Part shown: in pieces, positions 9,301 through 18,305 of the stretch
Numbering within the stretch: position 1 is the stretch's first letter
Layout of the letters: the number at the start of each line of letters is the position of its first letter
Origin: an uncultured bacterium
GTDB taxonomy: Bacteria > Elusimicrobiota > Elusimicrobia > Elusimicrobiales > Elusimicrobiaceae
DNA: 64,000 nt
Assembly (NCBI GenBank): GCA_949291515.1
Contig: CASEVY010000010.1
Location: 124,001-188,000, forward strand
Direction of reading: 5' to 3'
Notes under the pieces: model-generated
What the model was told of the DNA's origin: nothing
What the model saw: the letters and a program-made list of their open reading frames with translations, nothing else
Databases searched by the model: none
Translations under genes and position numbers: made by a program

Positions 9301-9636
9301 GCGGCCGATTTTCTCTATCAATTCTAAGGCCTGCTCGCGCTTTTTTTCTTCGCCCGGTCTTGGCGGTTCGCCTTTTATCAGCAGGAGCATATCATTCATT
9401 TTTTCGAGCAGGCGCGATTTTATTTCCGCGGCGGCTTTTTCGGTAAAGGTAAGCGCGACTATTTTATCTATTGCGATGCCCTTGCCCAAAATGAGGTAGC
9501 AGAGCCTGTCTGTCAGCAGAGTGGTTTTGCCCGTACCCGCGCCAGCTTCCACTATTACGTTGTTGGAAGTTTCGCTTACGGCGGCGTCGCGCGCTTTTTG
9601 GTCCGGTACGGAATAAATATCTTTATTTAGGGGCAT
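6370..9636 (-). CDS. addA: AddA-like ATP-dependent helicase/nuclease
   Basis: The 1088-residue protein is a UvrD/Rep-type helicase. Walker A is EAGAGTGKTTLLTDRL, motif II is LLDEFQDTDPEQGE, motif III-like GDPKQSIYRFRGAD, and motif VI lies in RRILYVALTRAKERL. The C-terminal domain is a PD-(D/E)xK nuclease (GGIIDAVFEDKSGGIFIAEFKSDK), as in AddA. With AddB it would process double-strand breaks before RecA loading, cytoplasmically. It overlaps addB by 14 bases. AddAB replaces RecBCD in many Firmicutes, Bacteroidetes and other lineages. Confidence 0.92.
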   Translation of the reverse strand: MPLNKDIYSVPDQKARDAAVSETSNNVIVEAGAGTGKTTLLTDRLCYLILGKGIAIDKIVALTFTEKAAAEIKSRLLEKMNDMLLLIKGEPPRPGEEKKREQALELIEKIGRDAQSIKEDIEKNFELAERAMISTIHGFCFKILKRFPAEAGTAPDLSADAQNSSEAMLDKIWTAFLDEQLNYDSPRADLWEEILASCTLQEIKDFAFSLLKQPLNNYRPDLKSKENAKILREKARRASKFLEEYKNNTKRGNAFDRNLEQAIAVLNNTAAYHEGGQFGDVNMEQSAKVSRRPSGWTSDEDFIEACEIIDLANNASVKNIEILKKTYLALSDFLPLAREALKKSNLIDFDDMILKTRDLIKNRLHVRQTLKEEYQSILLDEFQDTDPEQGEIFLYLSETRESQAKDWRDVLLERGKLFIVGDPKQSIYRFRGADIAAYDVFIDTLLKQGAKKYFLQSNFRSSREIVAYANKFGQKAIREEHGIQPKYVPIEHTKRYKSEPVRLLIAVNDGKQIRSEHLRRFQADIIAKWINENAFKTELSDGKIMTYKDIAVLYRSATGLSLLIETLKQAAIPYSVEENKNFYQTQEIKDILNLLKLAQNPMDKTALVGVLRSPLCLICDEDILALSESGSLNIYAKNQSPHISACFDMLKEICRRAQSAPLEDFINYLLYQTRFKQMQLLCGAGEQTSANLSKFMDIARTFASNGILALPQLIRHIEVYFKEKEGESPLAEDSLDSVKLMSIHKSKGLQFPAVIIYDISRNDKKGNKEESAYLSDWLSSSAAPRLGKIKDLSYCLMEQSNKKHAKAEERRILYVALTRAKERLVILGSAQADKTLAEPLLEAGCYPGEDMPAVLQDGVCEASYLRYSDSAAGAASQPAQAGPDDFAFLRQWKEIWLKRSEEYRQAALQTLPRPSSAATNGGYESEERAKAMLIGRICHRLLCQILQGREISLNNAAVIEGADPQKDEAAITEAQDIIEEFAKSDAFKKLASMKTLACELPFSVQGASAESYTGGIIDAVFEDKSGGIFIAEFKSDKIDKERQKETAEKYMPQLEAYLNAARIIFNGKKISGALVFLRNKQICPLGED

Positions 9637-12600
9637 TGAAACTCCTTAATTTTGCGGCTTGCGCTGAGATTGCCGCACGTCTGGAACTCGGCCCGTGGTC
9701 TTTGCGGCAAATATCGGCGAAGGCGCAGTATTTGCAGGTTTCTTCGCCTGGCGTTATGACGAAGACTCCGTCTCGCGCCAGCTCCAAACGGTATTTTACA
9801 GCCTGTTCAAAATACGCTCTTACGGCTTGATATTCGGAAAAGGAAAAACTCTTTTCCGGATTGCCCTCTTCTTCCACCGCCAAAAGCGACGCGGATTGAG
9901 CGCTTAGGCCCTTCAGGGCGGCGTCCTTGCTTTCGTTTATCATAAGCATATAGAGCGGAGGCTGTAAAACCCCTTTTTCAAAAATAGCTTTTAACATTGA
10001 GGCATTTTCTTTCCCGCTTTTATAGTCGACCACGCGGCAGACGCGGGTTTGCTCGTTGACGTCTATTCGGTCCGTTTCGCCGTGCAGTTTAAGCCGTACG
10101 CCTGCGAAATCGGCTTCCGCTTCAAGATGATATTCGAAGAAAGAAGGCTTTAAATTATCGGCTTGGATAATAGGCAAGTCCGCTTCTATCAAATGTCTTA
10201 AATTCTTCTTTATGTCTTTGCAAAGATCTTTCCAAACGAGAGGATAAAGACCGTATTCCTTATAGCGTCCCTCGGTAAGAATAGAGTCCGCAAACTCATC
10301 GAAGATATCGCCCGCCGCGCCGGCAAAAAGTTTGTCCGTCAGATTGTTCTTGGCGGCATAGATATAGAACTTTTGCAGAATTTCGTGGTGCAAAGTCCCC
10401 TTTGCGTTTGCCGGTATTTTCGCGCGGTCGTATTCGGGCGGATCGTTTGAGCGGACAATATTTTTGAACATATAGCAGGCGGGGCATAGCCATAAAGACC
10501 TAAGAGAACTTGGCGAAAGTCCTTTGTTTTTGATTTTCTTCGCCAAGGCATTATCTTGTCCGACAATGCCGTCATATCCGTTTAAGCCCGCGGTTTTAAA
10601 AGCCAGAAAAGGCGCTTTTTCGAGCTGCTGTTCCAATAAAGCATCAGGCAGCGCCTGTGGATTGAATGCGGTATAAAGAGCTTGTTTCGAGCCGGGAAAT
10701 TTCAAAGCGGCGAGGGAAGATGCCTCCTCTTGATTTAGAAATTCAAACGGCCATTGTACAAGTTTTTCGCTTTCCCTTCGGCTTAATGAAAGATCCGGAC
10801 GCCGTACGCTTTTGCCCGTGCTTTGCGCAAGACGGCTTAAATAGAGAGAGGGGATTTTAGTTTTCCCGTCGTCGCCGCTTCTTTCAAAAATAAAGGAACA
10901 CTTCTCTTCCACGCTTGAGAGCGCAAGCGAGAAGAGCAGTTTCTCTTCGAAATATCTTTCATTTTGATTATGTATTAAAAAGCCTATTTTGCGCAGCAGA
11001 ATGCGGTATTCCTCTTTTAATATCGGGTCTGGCGCGGGTGTGGCGGGCAAGAGCCCTTCGTTCATACCCAAAAATACCGCCGCTTTGAAGCTCTGCCCTC
11101 TTAAGGCCATTATGTCTGCGGCTTGCACTCCGTCGAGATATTCGGAAGTCTTGTTAAAAACGGCCTCTTTCATTGCCCAAAGCAGTTCGTCTAGAAATTC
11201 GCCTTTTTGCGCGCGCCGCCTAACTTGCGAGAAAGACGCCGTTTGTTTTATTAGCTTTCTCACCTTGCCTAGAATGTCCAGTTCCTGCTCCTGTAAATCC
11301 TCATTCGTGAATGACTCTATGAAAGATTTTGTCTTTTCCGCCAATATTTCAAAGTCGCCAGCTTCTTCCAGTGCGGGATAGAAATTTGCCAAGGCTTGTA
11401 TCGTTTGGGTTATTTGCGCGGCGTTTTCTCTGTACAATCGTTTTTCCTCTTCGTTTTTGCTGTTGATGTAGAGGCCCGCCAAAGCCGACCATTGGGAAAG
11501 ACCGCCCGTTATCCCGCTGTTCCTTATTATGTCGCGCCATTCCCGTTTGCCCGCTTTGAAATACGGCGAAGCCACTACCGCGGCCGCATCGGCGCTGTAA
11601 AAATCGTTCCGCCCCAAATTCAGAAGATTGTATATATATGCCGCAAAGGGGTGGCTTAATAAAGGATATTCAAAGGTGTAGTTTACCGGTATTTTGTTGC
11701 GAGAGAATATGGCGGGAATATCATATTTGTAAGGGTCCATAGTCCTGGCGAAGAGCGCTATCTCGCCAAAGCGGATATTGTGTTTCTCCTTAAGCGAGAT
11801 AATTTCTTTCGCCGCGGCTTGCACCTCGTCGCGTATACCCGATACTCCTATAATCCTGATGTCCAAATTTTCCGTCTTGGGGTTAGACGAAACAAAAATG
11901 TTTCGCGCCGCCAGGCAGAGGGGGGAGTTTTCCTCGGGCAGAGCTTCCCTGTCGCTTGCCAAAGGAAGTATACAGCCCTCGTAAAAACTTTTTATGAAAG
12001 AATAGGCCGGAGTATCGGAATACGGAAAATATACGGACGTTTCAAAATTTTCCGCAATTTCCTTAAATATGTTGTATTGCAGAGCGGTCAAATCGTAAAA
12101 GCCGTAAAAAATTATCTGCTTGAAGCTCTTTAAGTACTCGCTGTTTTTTGCCGATCCCGCCGCTTTCTTGAAAAAATCGCCGTAAGTGTCGAAGCCCTCT
12201 TTGCGTATTTGGCGGAGATATTGGTCATAGCATACGATAAATTCCGAAAGTTGATTCTTTTGTTCCTGCGAGGGGATCTCGTCCGATTCTCTCAATAACA
12301 GCAGGTCATTGACGGTTATTTCCGCGGCTATAAGGTCCCTAAATGCCGATTTGAACAGAGTTCTGTATCCGCGCGAGGGCGGCAGAGCGCTGTATTTGTT
12401 CAAAATATCTTTTATTATAAAATCCTGCAGAGCGCTTGCGGGGAGAAGGGCATTGGCTTTAACCGGCGAATAAGCGTTAAGAGAAGCGGCTAAATTTTCG
12501 AAATCCACAAAATCTACCGCGCTGACAAATCCGCTTTTGCGCGCCAAAGCGCGGGAAAGCGAGTTTTGCAGCCTTCTTGAGGGCAAAACGACGAGCGCTT

Positions 12601-12685
12601 TATCCAAAGGGTTCTTTTTCTCCGTTGAGATAAAGTTCGTAAATCGCTCTTCAAGAGCGCGGAAACTCCCCGTAAACAGACGCAT
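9623..12685 (-). CDS. addB: AddB-like nuclease/inactivated helicase subunit
   Basis: A 1020-residue protein. The N-terminal half resembles an SF1 helicase fold but shows no consensus Walker A (VVLPSRRLQNSLSRAL), the C-terminal domain is PD-(D/E)xK: DRIDVNEQTRVCRVVDYKSGKE. Cysteines typical of an AddB iron-sulfur pin are present: C in LWLCPACYM, and the C-terminal CKYCAFADIC. It pairs with AddA in double-strand-break repair and RecA loading. Start ATG 12683-12685; the gene is divergent from uppP with only 68 bases between. Confidence 0.88.
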   Translation of the reverse strand: MRLFTGSFRALEERFTNFISTEKKNPLDKALVVLPSRRLQNSLSRALARKSGFVSAVDFVDFENLAASLNAYSPVKANALLPASALQDFIIKDILNKYSALPPSRGYRTLFKSAFRDLIAAEITVNDLLLLRESDEIPSQEQKNQLSEFIVCYDQYLRQIRKEGFDTYGDFFKKAAGSAKNSEYLKSFKQIIFYGFYDLTALQYNIFKEIAENFETSVYFPYSDTPAYSFIKSFYEGCILPLASDREALPEENSPLCLAARNIFVSSNPKTENLDIRIIGVSGIRDEVQAAAKEIISLKEKHNIRFGEIALFARTMDPYKYDIPAIFSRNKIPVNYTFEYPLLSHPFAAYIYNLLNLGRNDFYSADAAAVVASPYFKAGKREWRDIIRNSGITGGLSQWSALAGLYINSKNEEEKRLYRENAAQITQTIQALANFYPALEEAGDFEILAEKTKSFIESFTNEDLQEQELDILGKVRKLIKQTASFSQVRRRAQKGEFLDELLWAMKEAVFNKTSEYLDGVQAADIMALRGQSFKAAVFLGMNEGLLPATPAPDPILKEEYRILLRKIGFLIHNQNERYFEEKLLFSLALSSVEEKCSFIFERSGDDGKTKIPSLYLSRLAQSTGKSVRRPDLSLSRRESEKLVQWPFEFLNQEEASSLAALKFPGSKQALYTAFNPQALPDALLEQQLEKAPFLAFKTAGLNGYDGIVGQDNALAKKIKNKGLSPSSLRSLWLCPACYMFKNIVRSNDPPEYDRAKIPANAKGTLHHEILQKFYIYAAKNNLTDKLFAGAAGDIFDEFADSILTEGRYKEYGLYPLVWKDLCKDIKKNLRHLIEADLPIIQADNLKPSFFEYHLEAEADFAGVRLKLHGETDRIDVNEQTRVCRVVDYKSGKENASMLKAIFEKGVLQPPLYMLMINESKDAALKGLSAQSASLLAVEEEGNPEKSFSFSEYQAVRAYFEQAVKYRLELARDGVFVITPGEETCKYCAFADICRKDHGPSSRRAAISAQAAKLRSFNAPK

Positions 12686-12753
12686 ACATAAATAATATAT
12701 AATTTATGTAATCTGTGTAATCTTTTTACATTTTAGGCAAAGGCGGTTATTTT

Positions 12754-13539
12754 ATGACGCTTGGCGAAGCGGTTTTTTTGGGTATATTGCAGGCTCTGGG
12801 CGAGTTCCTGCCGATTTCAAGTTCGGCGCATTTGGCGCTTTTCCCGTTTTTTTCGGGCGGGGTTTATCAGGGGCTGACTTATGACGTCGCTCTGCACTTG
12901 GCTACTTTGATAGCCGTATGCGCATACTTTTGGAAGGATTTGCTGAAACTTGTGCTTAACGGTCTGAGCAAGCCAAAAAGCGAAGAAGGCCGCCAGTTTT
13001 GGTTTATCGGATTGGCTACGATACCAGCGGCTTTGGCGGGTTATTTTCTGCAGGACGCGGCGGAAAACGTTTTCCGTTCGCCTTTAATGATAGCCGTTAT
13101 GCTTATGCTTTTTGCGCTGTTTTTGTTCTTGGCCGACAGGTACAACTCCAAACTTAAAAGCTATAAGACCTATTTCCCGCTTGCGGCCTTGATGCTGATA
13201 GGCTGTGCGCAGGCTTTGGCGATAATGCCAGGCGTATCGCGCTCTGGCGCTACGATTACCGCCGCTTTGCTGCTCGGCTTTAGCCGCGCCGCCGGCGCAA
13301 GAATTTCTTTTTTGCTTTCAATACCGATAATCGCCGGCGCGGCCGTATTGAAACTTAAGGATATTTCCCTCTCTGAAATAGACGCACCGTTTATGGCGGG
13401 CTTCTTTGCCGCGATGATTTGCGGTTGGCTTGTAATAAAATTTTTGATGAAATATATTCAAAGCCATAGTTTTGACATCTTCGTTTATTACAGGTGGGTT
13501 TTGGGCATAGTGATAATAGCGTTGTATTTCCTAAGATAA
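12754..13539 (+). CDS. uppP: Undecaprenyl-diphosphatase
   Basis: A 261-residue polytopic membrane protein. Both family signatures are visible: LQALGEFLPISSSAHL near the N-terminus and PGVSRSGATI in the middle, which hold the catalytic Glu/Ser and Arg. It dephosphorylates undecaprenyl pyrophosphate so the lipid carrier can be reused for peptidoglycan and other wall polymers. It is a single gene between addB and the CorA-like gene and ends in a strong terminator. Confidence 0.97.
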   Translation: MTLGEAVFLGILQALGEFLPISSSAHLALFPFFSGGVYQGLTYDVALHLATLIAVCAYFWKDLLKLVLNGLSKPKSEEGRQFWFIGLATIPAALAGYFLQDAAENVFRSPLMIAVMLMLFALFLFLADRYNSKLKSYKTYFPLAALMLIGCAQALAIMPGVSRSGATITAALLLGFSRAAGARISFLLSIPIIAGAAVLKLKDISLSEIDAPFMAGFFAAMICGWLVIKFLMKYIQSHSFDIFVYYRWVLGIVIIALYFLR

Positions 13540-13595
13540 TAAAAACGCGTTTTTTGCCGCTTTTAAAATTTTATTTTAGAAATTGCTTTAAAACG

Positions 13596-13626
13596 AAACT
13601 CCCGCACATAAGCGGGAGTTTTTATT
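13596..13626 (+). terminator. Intrinsic terminator after uppP
   Basis: AAACTCCCGC (13596-13605) pairs with GCGGGAGTTT (13612-13621), then TTTATTT. The stem could also help end the convergent corA transcript. Confidence 0.9.
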
Positions 13627-13685
13627 TGCCAATTTAAAGCCAAATGTTTTCGCTTTTAGAGTATTGCTCGCGGCGGGCTGCAGCT

Positions 13686-14609
13686 TTACCAGTTTCTGTG
13701 TTTCCAGTATATGGCCGTCAGCCAGACCGACATTATCGCCAGGCCCATTACCATCCAAAATGCCTGCGGGTGGTCCTGAAGCGGTATCATCACGTTCATG
13801 GAGAAGGCGCTTACCACGAAGGTCGGCACCATAATCCAAATGGTTATTACGTTCAAGCGTTTCATCAGCAGGTTTAAATTGTTGTTTACGATGGAGGCTC
13901 TGGCGTCCATAAGGCCGGCCAAAATGCTGGAGTAAATTTCCGCCTGTTTTTGAGATTGCGTGTTTTCGATTATGATGTCGTCAAGCATTTCGCGGCAGCG
14001 TTCGTCAAAACCGATACGCCCCGAAAAATTCCTCAGCTTCTCAAACACGAACCCGTTTGATGTTATCGCGCTTAAATAATAGACCAAGCTCTTTTCCAAA
14101 CTGAAGAGATTTATCAGGTATTTATTGTCGACCGAACCCGTCATCTTATCCTCAATCTCTTCCGTTATCATATTGATGACGCGCAAATGTTCCAAATAAT
14201 GCGCTATGGCGTTATAGATTATTTTTAGAAAAGCGTCATGCAGCGAAAGCACCTGGTTAAACCTCTTGCCTATGAACAGCGGTATATCCTCCGTCATTAC
14301 TATCACCAGCTTGTCTTTAAACAGAAACATTCCCATCGAGGCCACCTTGAATACCAGCTGTTCTTTGCCCGAATAGTTGCGCGGGCGGTTCAAAATCAAG
14401 GCGGTATGGTCGGGCTCAGTTTCAAGACGGGGCAGCTCTTCAGGGTCCATTGAAGAGGCCAAAGTATGTTCGTCTATCTTAAGGTGGTCTATAAGATAGC
14501 GCTGTTCGCTTGACGTGGGATCTACAAACAGAAGTATGTCGCAACTGGAGGCGGAAGCCGATTCGTCTTCAGTAATTTTGCCGTTCTTGATAAGATAAGT
14601 TCTCTGCAT
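13686..14609 (-). CDS. CorA-family divalent cation channel with altered GMN motif
   Basis: A 307-residue protein with a soluble N-terminal funnel (about 1-245) and two C-terminal membrane helices (NVITIWIMVPTFVVSAFSMNV and AFWMVMGLAIMSVWLTAIYWK). CorA channels carry GMN at the end of TM1 as the selectivity filter; here the residues read SMN (in AFSMNVMIP), so the Gly is replaced by Ser. The protein is probably still a divalent cation channel, but its selectivity may differ. It sits 18 bases after the AGCS symporter gene and is likely co-transcribed. Confidence 0.85.
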   Translation of the reverse strand: MQRTYLIKNGKITEDESASASSCDILLFVDPTSSEQRYLIDHLKIDEHTLASSMDPEELPRLETEPDHTALILNRPRNYSGKEQLVFKVASMGMFLFKDKLVIVMTEDIPLFIGKRFNQVLSLHDAFLKIIYNAIAHYLEHLRVINMITEEIEDKMTGSVDNKYLINLFSLEKSLVYYLSAITSNGFVFEKLRNFSGRIGFDERCREMLDDIIIENTQSQKQAEIYSSILAGLMDARASIVNNNLNLLMKRLNVITIWIMVPTFVVSAFSMNVMIPLQDHPQAFWMVMGLAIMSVWLTAIYWKHRNW

Positions 14610-14627
14610 TTTCGCCTCCTGTTCTAA

Positions 14628-15962
14628 TTATATATTATCTATTTCCGATTTTAGATAGAGATTTGTTTCTTTAAGCACTCTCTTCCTGAGCATAAAAATC
14701 ATAATGAGGTTTGGTATGGACATCATAGCGGTTATGGTTACCACCAAAGCCCAAGCCAAAGACGGCGATATGAATACGCCGGAAAGCATTGATATTATCC
14801 AAAAAACGCGGAATGGTTTTACTATCTTGCTGCCGCCCAAAAATTCCATAAATTTCTCGCCGTAATAGGCCCAGCCGATTATCGTGGTAAGAGAGAATAT
14901 CGTCAAAGAAAACACCAAAAGCGGTATTCCGACATAAGGAATGGTTTGAAATGCGCTGTTGCACAAATCGCCCGCAAATTTCTCTCCGCTTTGCCAATCG
15001 CCGGCAACTATTATTACCAGTCCCGTCAAAGTGCAGATAAAGAATGTCCAAAATACCGAGGTGCTGGCCACCAAACCCTGTCTTACGGGGTTCTTTGTTT
15101 TTGCCGCCGCGGCCACTACCGAAGCGCTGCCCATACCTGCCTCGGTAGAGAGCACGCTTCTGCTTGTCCCGACATGTAAAGCCGTCAGTAAAGCCGCGCC
15201 GGAAAATCCGCCGCCTACGGCTTTAAAGCCAAACGCGCTTTTTACTATCAAAGCTATCGTCGCGGGCATTTCCTGAATATTTACCAAAAAGATGTATAAA
15301 GCCGCCAATAAATACAGCCCGCCCATTATCGGCACCAGCCACTCGCACACAGCGGCTATGCTCTTTACTCCGCCGATAATTACTATCGCCACCAACAAAG
15401 ATACTATTACGCCGATAAGCAGTCCGTTTATGCTGTAAGCGTCGCCAAGTACGTCTACAATGGCGTTTACCTGCAAAAATCCGCCGCCGCTTATCGCCAT
15501 TAAAAGACCGCATACGGCAAATATCACGCCCAGCCATTTCATTTTAAGGGCGTTCTTCATTATGTACATCGGCCCGCCTACGTATTCTTTAGTTTCTTTC
15601 AGGCGGACTCTGTATTTTACCGCCAAAAGACATTCGGAATATTTCGTCGCTATGCCGAATATCCCTATTATAATCATCCAAAAAACGGCGCCCGGGCCGC
15701 CTATCGCTACGGCGGTGGTCATTCCCAAAATGCTGCCCGTTCCTATTGTCGCGGCTAAAGAAACCGCCAAAGCTCCGAAATTGCTTACCATACCTGCTGA
15801 ATTGTCTTTTTTTACCGACAATTTCATCGCTTTGAATATATACTTCTGTATAAATTTAAGTTTAAACGTAAGATACAAATGTGTGGCAACGAGCAACAAT
15901 ATCATAGGATAAGTCCAGATAAGCTCGTTGAAATAATTTATTGCTTTTTCCAGTTCCTGCAT
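14628..15962 (-). CDS. Sodium:alanine/glycine symporter (AGCS family)
   Basis: The 444-residue protein has around 10 hydrophobic segments and the AGCS hallmarks: NFGALAVSLAATIGTGSILGMTTAV near the N-terminus, GPGAVFWMIIIGIFG, YVGGPMYIM, and ALHVGTSRSVLSTEAGMGSASVV in the middle. It should import alanine or glycine with Na+. A GGAG precedes the start ATG. It lies upstream of the CorA-like gene in the same unit. Alongside the NhaC antiporter it suggests use of a sodium gradient. Confidence 0.95.
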   Translation of the reverse strand: MQELEKAINYFNELIWTYPMILLLVATHLYLTFKLKFIQKYIFKAMKLSVKKDNSAGMVSNFGALAVSLAATIGTGSILGMTTAVAIGGPGAVFWMIIIGIFGIATKYSECLLAVKYRVRLKETKEYVGGPMYIMKNALKMKWLGVIFAVCGLLMAISGGGFLQVNAIVDVLGDAYSINGLLIGVIVSLLVAIVIIGGVKSIAAVCEWLVPIMGGLYLLAALYIFLVNIQEMPATIALIVKSAFGFKAVGGGFSGAALLTALHVGTSRSVLSTEAGMGSASVVAAAAKTKNPVRQGLVASTSVFWTFFICTLTGLVIIVAGDWQSGEKFAGDLCNSAFQTIPYVGIPLLVFSLTIFSLTTIIGWAYYGEKFMEFLGGSKIVKPFRVFWIISMLSGVFISPSLAWALVVTITAMMSIPNLIMIFMLRKRVLKETNLYLKSEIDNI

Positions 15963-16037
15963 AGGCCGACTCCGTTTCCTTTATTTTTATATAATTTCAT
16001 TATCTTTATATTTTATCATTATTGGAAGGTTTACACA

Positions 16038-16775
16038 GTGCCGATATGCGATAAAGGCGACAGAAAAGAAGCGGCGCTTTTTTCCGCCGCCGATTTCTTG
16101 GCCGCAAAAAACATCAAATTTCCCTTGCCGAAAACCGTCATTATGGCGCCGTGCGTCAACTTGGGCGCGGCGCTTTGCTCTTCTGGCGGAAAGACTTATA
16201 AACTTATGTCTGACATTGATATAATTAACGACGATTTGGCCATTATGCACAATTTCGCTTTAGGCGCGCCTTTATGCGTAATTCTTGCTGAAATGGCCGC
16301 GGCTTTGGGAGCGGAGAATTTTATTTTGATAGGCAGCGCCGGCGCTTTGAATGAGAATTTGACTTTCGGAGACAGAGTCTTATGCCGCGGCGCTTTTTGC
16401 GATGAGGGAACCGGGCGGCATTATTTTGACGGGGAATATATCTCCGCCGATAAAATGCCCGTCCTCAGCGTTCTGCCCGTAAAGGCCGAAGGCGACACTT
16501 GGACCACTGACGCCCTTTTTATGGAAACATCTTCCGCCGCTGCCTATTATGCCGAAAAGGGCTGCCTGACCGTAGATATGGAGGCTTCCGCCTTGTTCGC
16601 TTTCGCCAAGGCGCGCGGACTTAAAGCGGCGGCGATGTTTGTGATAAGCGATTTGCTTTTTGGCGGGCAATGGCGCCCGGCAAAGAAAAACGCGCAAACC
16701 GTAAAGGCTTTGCGCGCTTTAGCTGAAGAAATAGTAAAAAAGTCCTCTAAGAATTCGTCGCCTGAGAATTTTTAA
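16038..16775 (+). CDS. Nucleoside phosphorylase (PNP/UDP family)
   Basis: About 245 residues from GTG 16038, chosen because GGAAGG lies 8 bases upstream; the longer open frame starting at 15879 overlaps the divergent symporter and is hydrophobic nonsense. Family features: FILIGSAGALNENLTFGDRVLC, and the substrate-binding VDMEASALFAFAKARGLKAAAMFVISD, matching uridine/purine phosphorylase. It would cleave a nucleoside with phosphate for salvage. The last 29 bases overlap the convergent kinase gene. Confidence 0.85.
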   Translation: MPICDKGDRKEAALFSAADFLAAKNIKFPLPKTVIMAPCVNLGAALCSSGGKTYKLMSDIDIINDDLAIMHNFALGAPLCVILAEMAAALGAENFILIGSAGALNENLTFGDRVLCRGAFCDEGTGRHYFDGEYISADKMPVLSVLPVKAEGDTWTTDALFMETSSAAAYYAEKGCLTVDMEASALFAFAKARGLKAAAMFVISDLLFGGQWRPAKKNAQTVKALRALAEEIVKKSSKNSSPENF

Positions 16776-18204
16776 GTATATCCCAGAACTGTTCTACCGT
16801 TTGTATTCGTTTTGAAGGATCTTCGTTTAAAGAACGGATTATAAGCTCGTCTATTTCTTTAGGTATATAAGGCGCTATCTGGGAGGGCGGAACTATTTTC
16901 TTCGTAGTTACGTCGAATCCTTTTACGCTCCAAGGCACCTGCCCCACCAAAGCCTCGTAGAGGCATACGGCCAGCGAATATATGTCGGACTGTTTTGACG
17001 TTATGCCCTTTTGCTGCTCCGGCGACATATATGCCGGTGTGCCAGCGACCGGGTGGGATTTGTCTTCCTTGTCGTCGGTAATCTTTTGAGCAACGCCGAA
17101 ATCCATTACTTTTGCCACGCCGCTGTCGGCTATCATTATATTGCCTGGTTTTAAATCGCAGTGTACGATATTTTGGGCATGCGCGTAGCTTAAGCCTTGG
17201 CAGACCGATTCAAATATATTCTTCACTTCGTCAAAATCGATATAGCTGTCGATATCCAAACGCGTTTCCAAGGTCTGTCCGTCTACGTATTCAAACACCA
17301 AATACAGGCTGTTTACCGTTTCTATAACGGTATAAATTTCCACTATGCACGGGTGGTGCAGCATGGCGACCATTCTCGCCTCGGATAGGAACTGCTCGCG
17401 CACATAATCGTTCCTTAACAGTTCCGGCTTTATGCGTTTTACCGCCACTTTGCGTTTAAGAGCATTGTCGTAAGCCTCGTAGACCTTGCCCATTCCGCCT
17501 TCGCCTATAGGCCTTATAAAATGGTATTGCTCCTTTATGTTTACTTCTTTAAGTTTCCTGCCTTTGACGTCTACCGGCCCGCCAAATACATTATAGTATC
17601 TCAGCACAACATAGAAAGCTATTACCAGCACCACGCAGACGAAGTAAACAAAAAACCACGGCGGCAAACGATAATCGGATAAAGATTTCCTCGTTTTTTT
17701 GGCTGGCTTTTGCGAGTCGTTTATCAAATCCTGTACGCTTTTCGCTCTTGAGGAGCGCGGATTGAGTTTTAAAGCGGTGTCTATGTCTTCCGTGGCGCGC
17801 AGTATGTCTTTGCGCTCAAGATAGCTGTGCGCGCGGGTGGTATAGGCTTCCACATTGGAGGGGCTTTTTGCTATCGCTTGAGAAGCAAAATAATAGGCAT
17901 TGTCGAAATCTTTAGACTCTTCATAAGCGCGCGCCATTAAAGTGTATATGCGCGGATCGTCGTAATTGTTGTCCAGCAGGCTTTGGCAGGCGTTGAGTAC
18001 GGTGGTGTAATCGCCGGCGTCCAATTTCCGCTCTATTTCATTTAATGCGTTTTCCAAAGCGGTGGCTTTTTTTATGTTTGAGCTGTCCTCTATGTTCTTA
18101 AATCCGGCCGAATAGCGTCCTTCCACTATTATCGGAGCGGCTTGCGCCGCAAAACCGAAAAGAGGAATAAACAGAAAGAAAACCGCCGCCATTAGTTTCG
18201 TCAT
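16747..18204 (-). CDS. TPR-TM-Ser/Thr protein kinase (Hanks type)
   Basis: About 485 residues from ATG 18202-18204 (an upstream TTG at 18240 is less likely). Order: signal peptide (MTKLMAAVFFLFIPLFGFAAQA), two or three TPR units (about residues 45-160), a membrane helix (WFFVYFVCVVLVIAFYVVL), then the kinase domain. Kinase motifs: GEGGMGKVYEAYD (P-loop), VAVKRI (Lys), HCDLKPGNIM (catalytic loop), DFGVA, and GTPAYMSPEQ. The catalytic loop has HCD instead of HRD, a non-RD type. If the signal peptide is cleaved, the TPR domain is periplasmic and the kinase cytoplasmic, so it could sense an envelope protein. Divergent from the antiporter gene. Confidence 0.92.
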   Translation of the reverse strand: MTKLMAAVFFLFIPLFGFAAQAAPIIVEGRYSAGFKNIEDSSNIKKATALENALNEIERKLDAGDYTTVLNACQSLLDNNYDDPRIYTLMARAYEESKDFDNAYYFASQAIAKSPSNVEAYTTRAHSYLERKDILRATEDIDTALKLNPRSSRAKSVQDLINDSQKPAKKTRKSLSDYRLPPWFFVYFVCVVLVIAFYVVLRYYNVFGGPVDVKGRKLKEVNIKEQYHFIRPIGEGGMGKVYEAYDNALKRKVAVKRIKPELLRNDYVREQFLSEARMVAMLHHPCIVEIYTVIETVNSLYLVFEYVDGQTLETRLDIDSYIDFDEVKNIFESVCQGLSYAHAQNIVHCDLKPGNIMIADSGVAKVMDFGVAQKITDDKEDKSHPVAGTPAYMSPEQQKGITSKQSDIYSLAVCLYEALVGQVPWSVKGFDVTTKKIVPPSQIAPYIPKEIDELIIRSLNEDPSKRIQTVEQFWDILKNSQATNS

Positions 18205-18305
18205 ATTAGATATATTAAATAAAAATAACGATAAATACAATCATTTTCATTTTATAAACGCTATTTTGTTGCGCTTGAGCCCCTTAAATTTCTATCATAT
18301 AAGTT

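Noticed and set aside
15879-16037. Longer start for the nucleoside phosphorylase
   Set aside because: It overlaps the divergent symporter start, its translation is hydrophobic noise, and GTG 16038 has a ribosome site.
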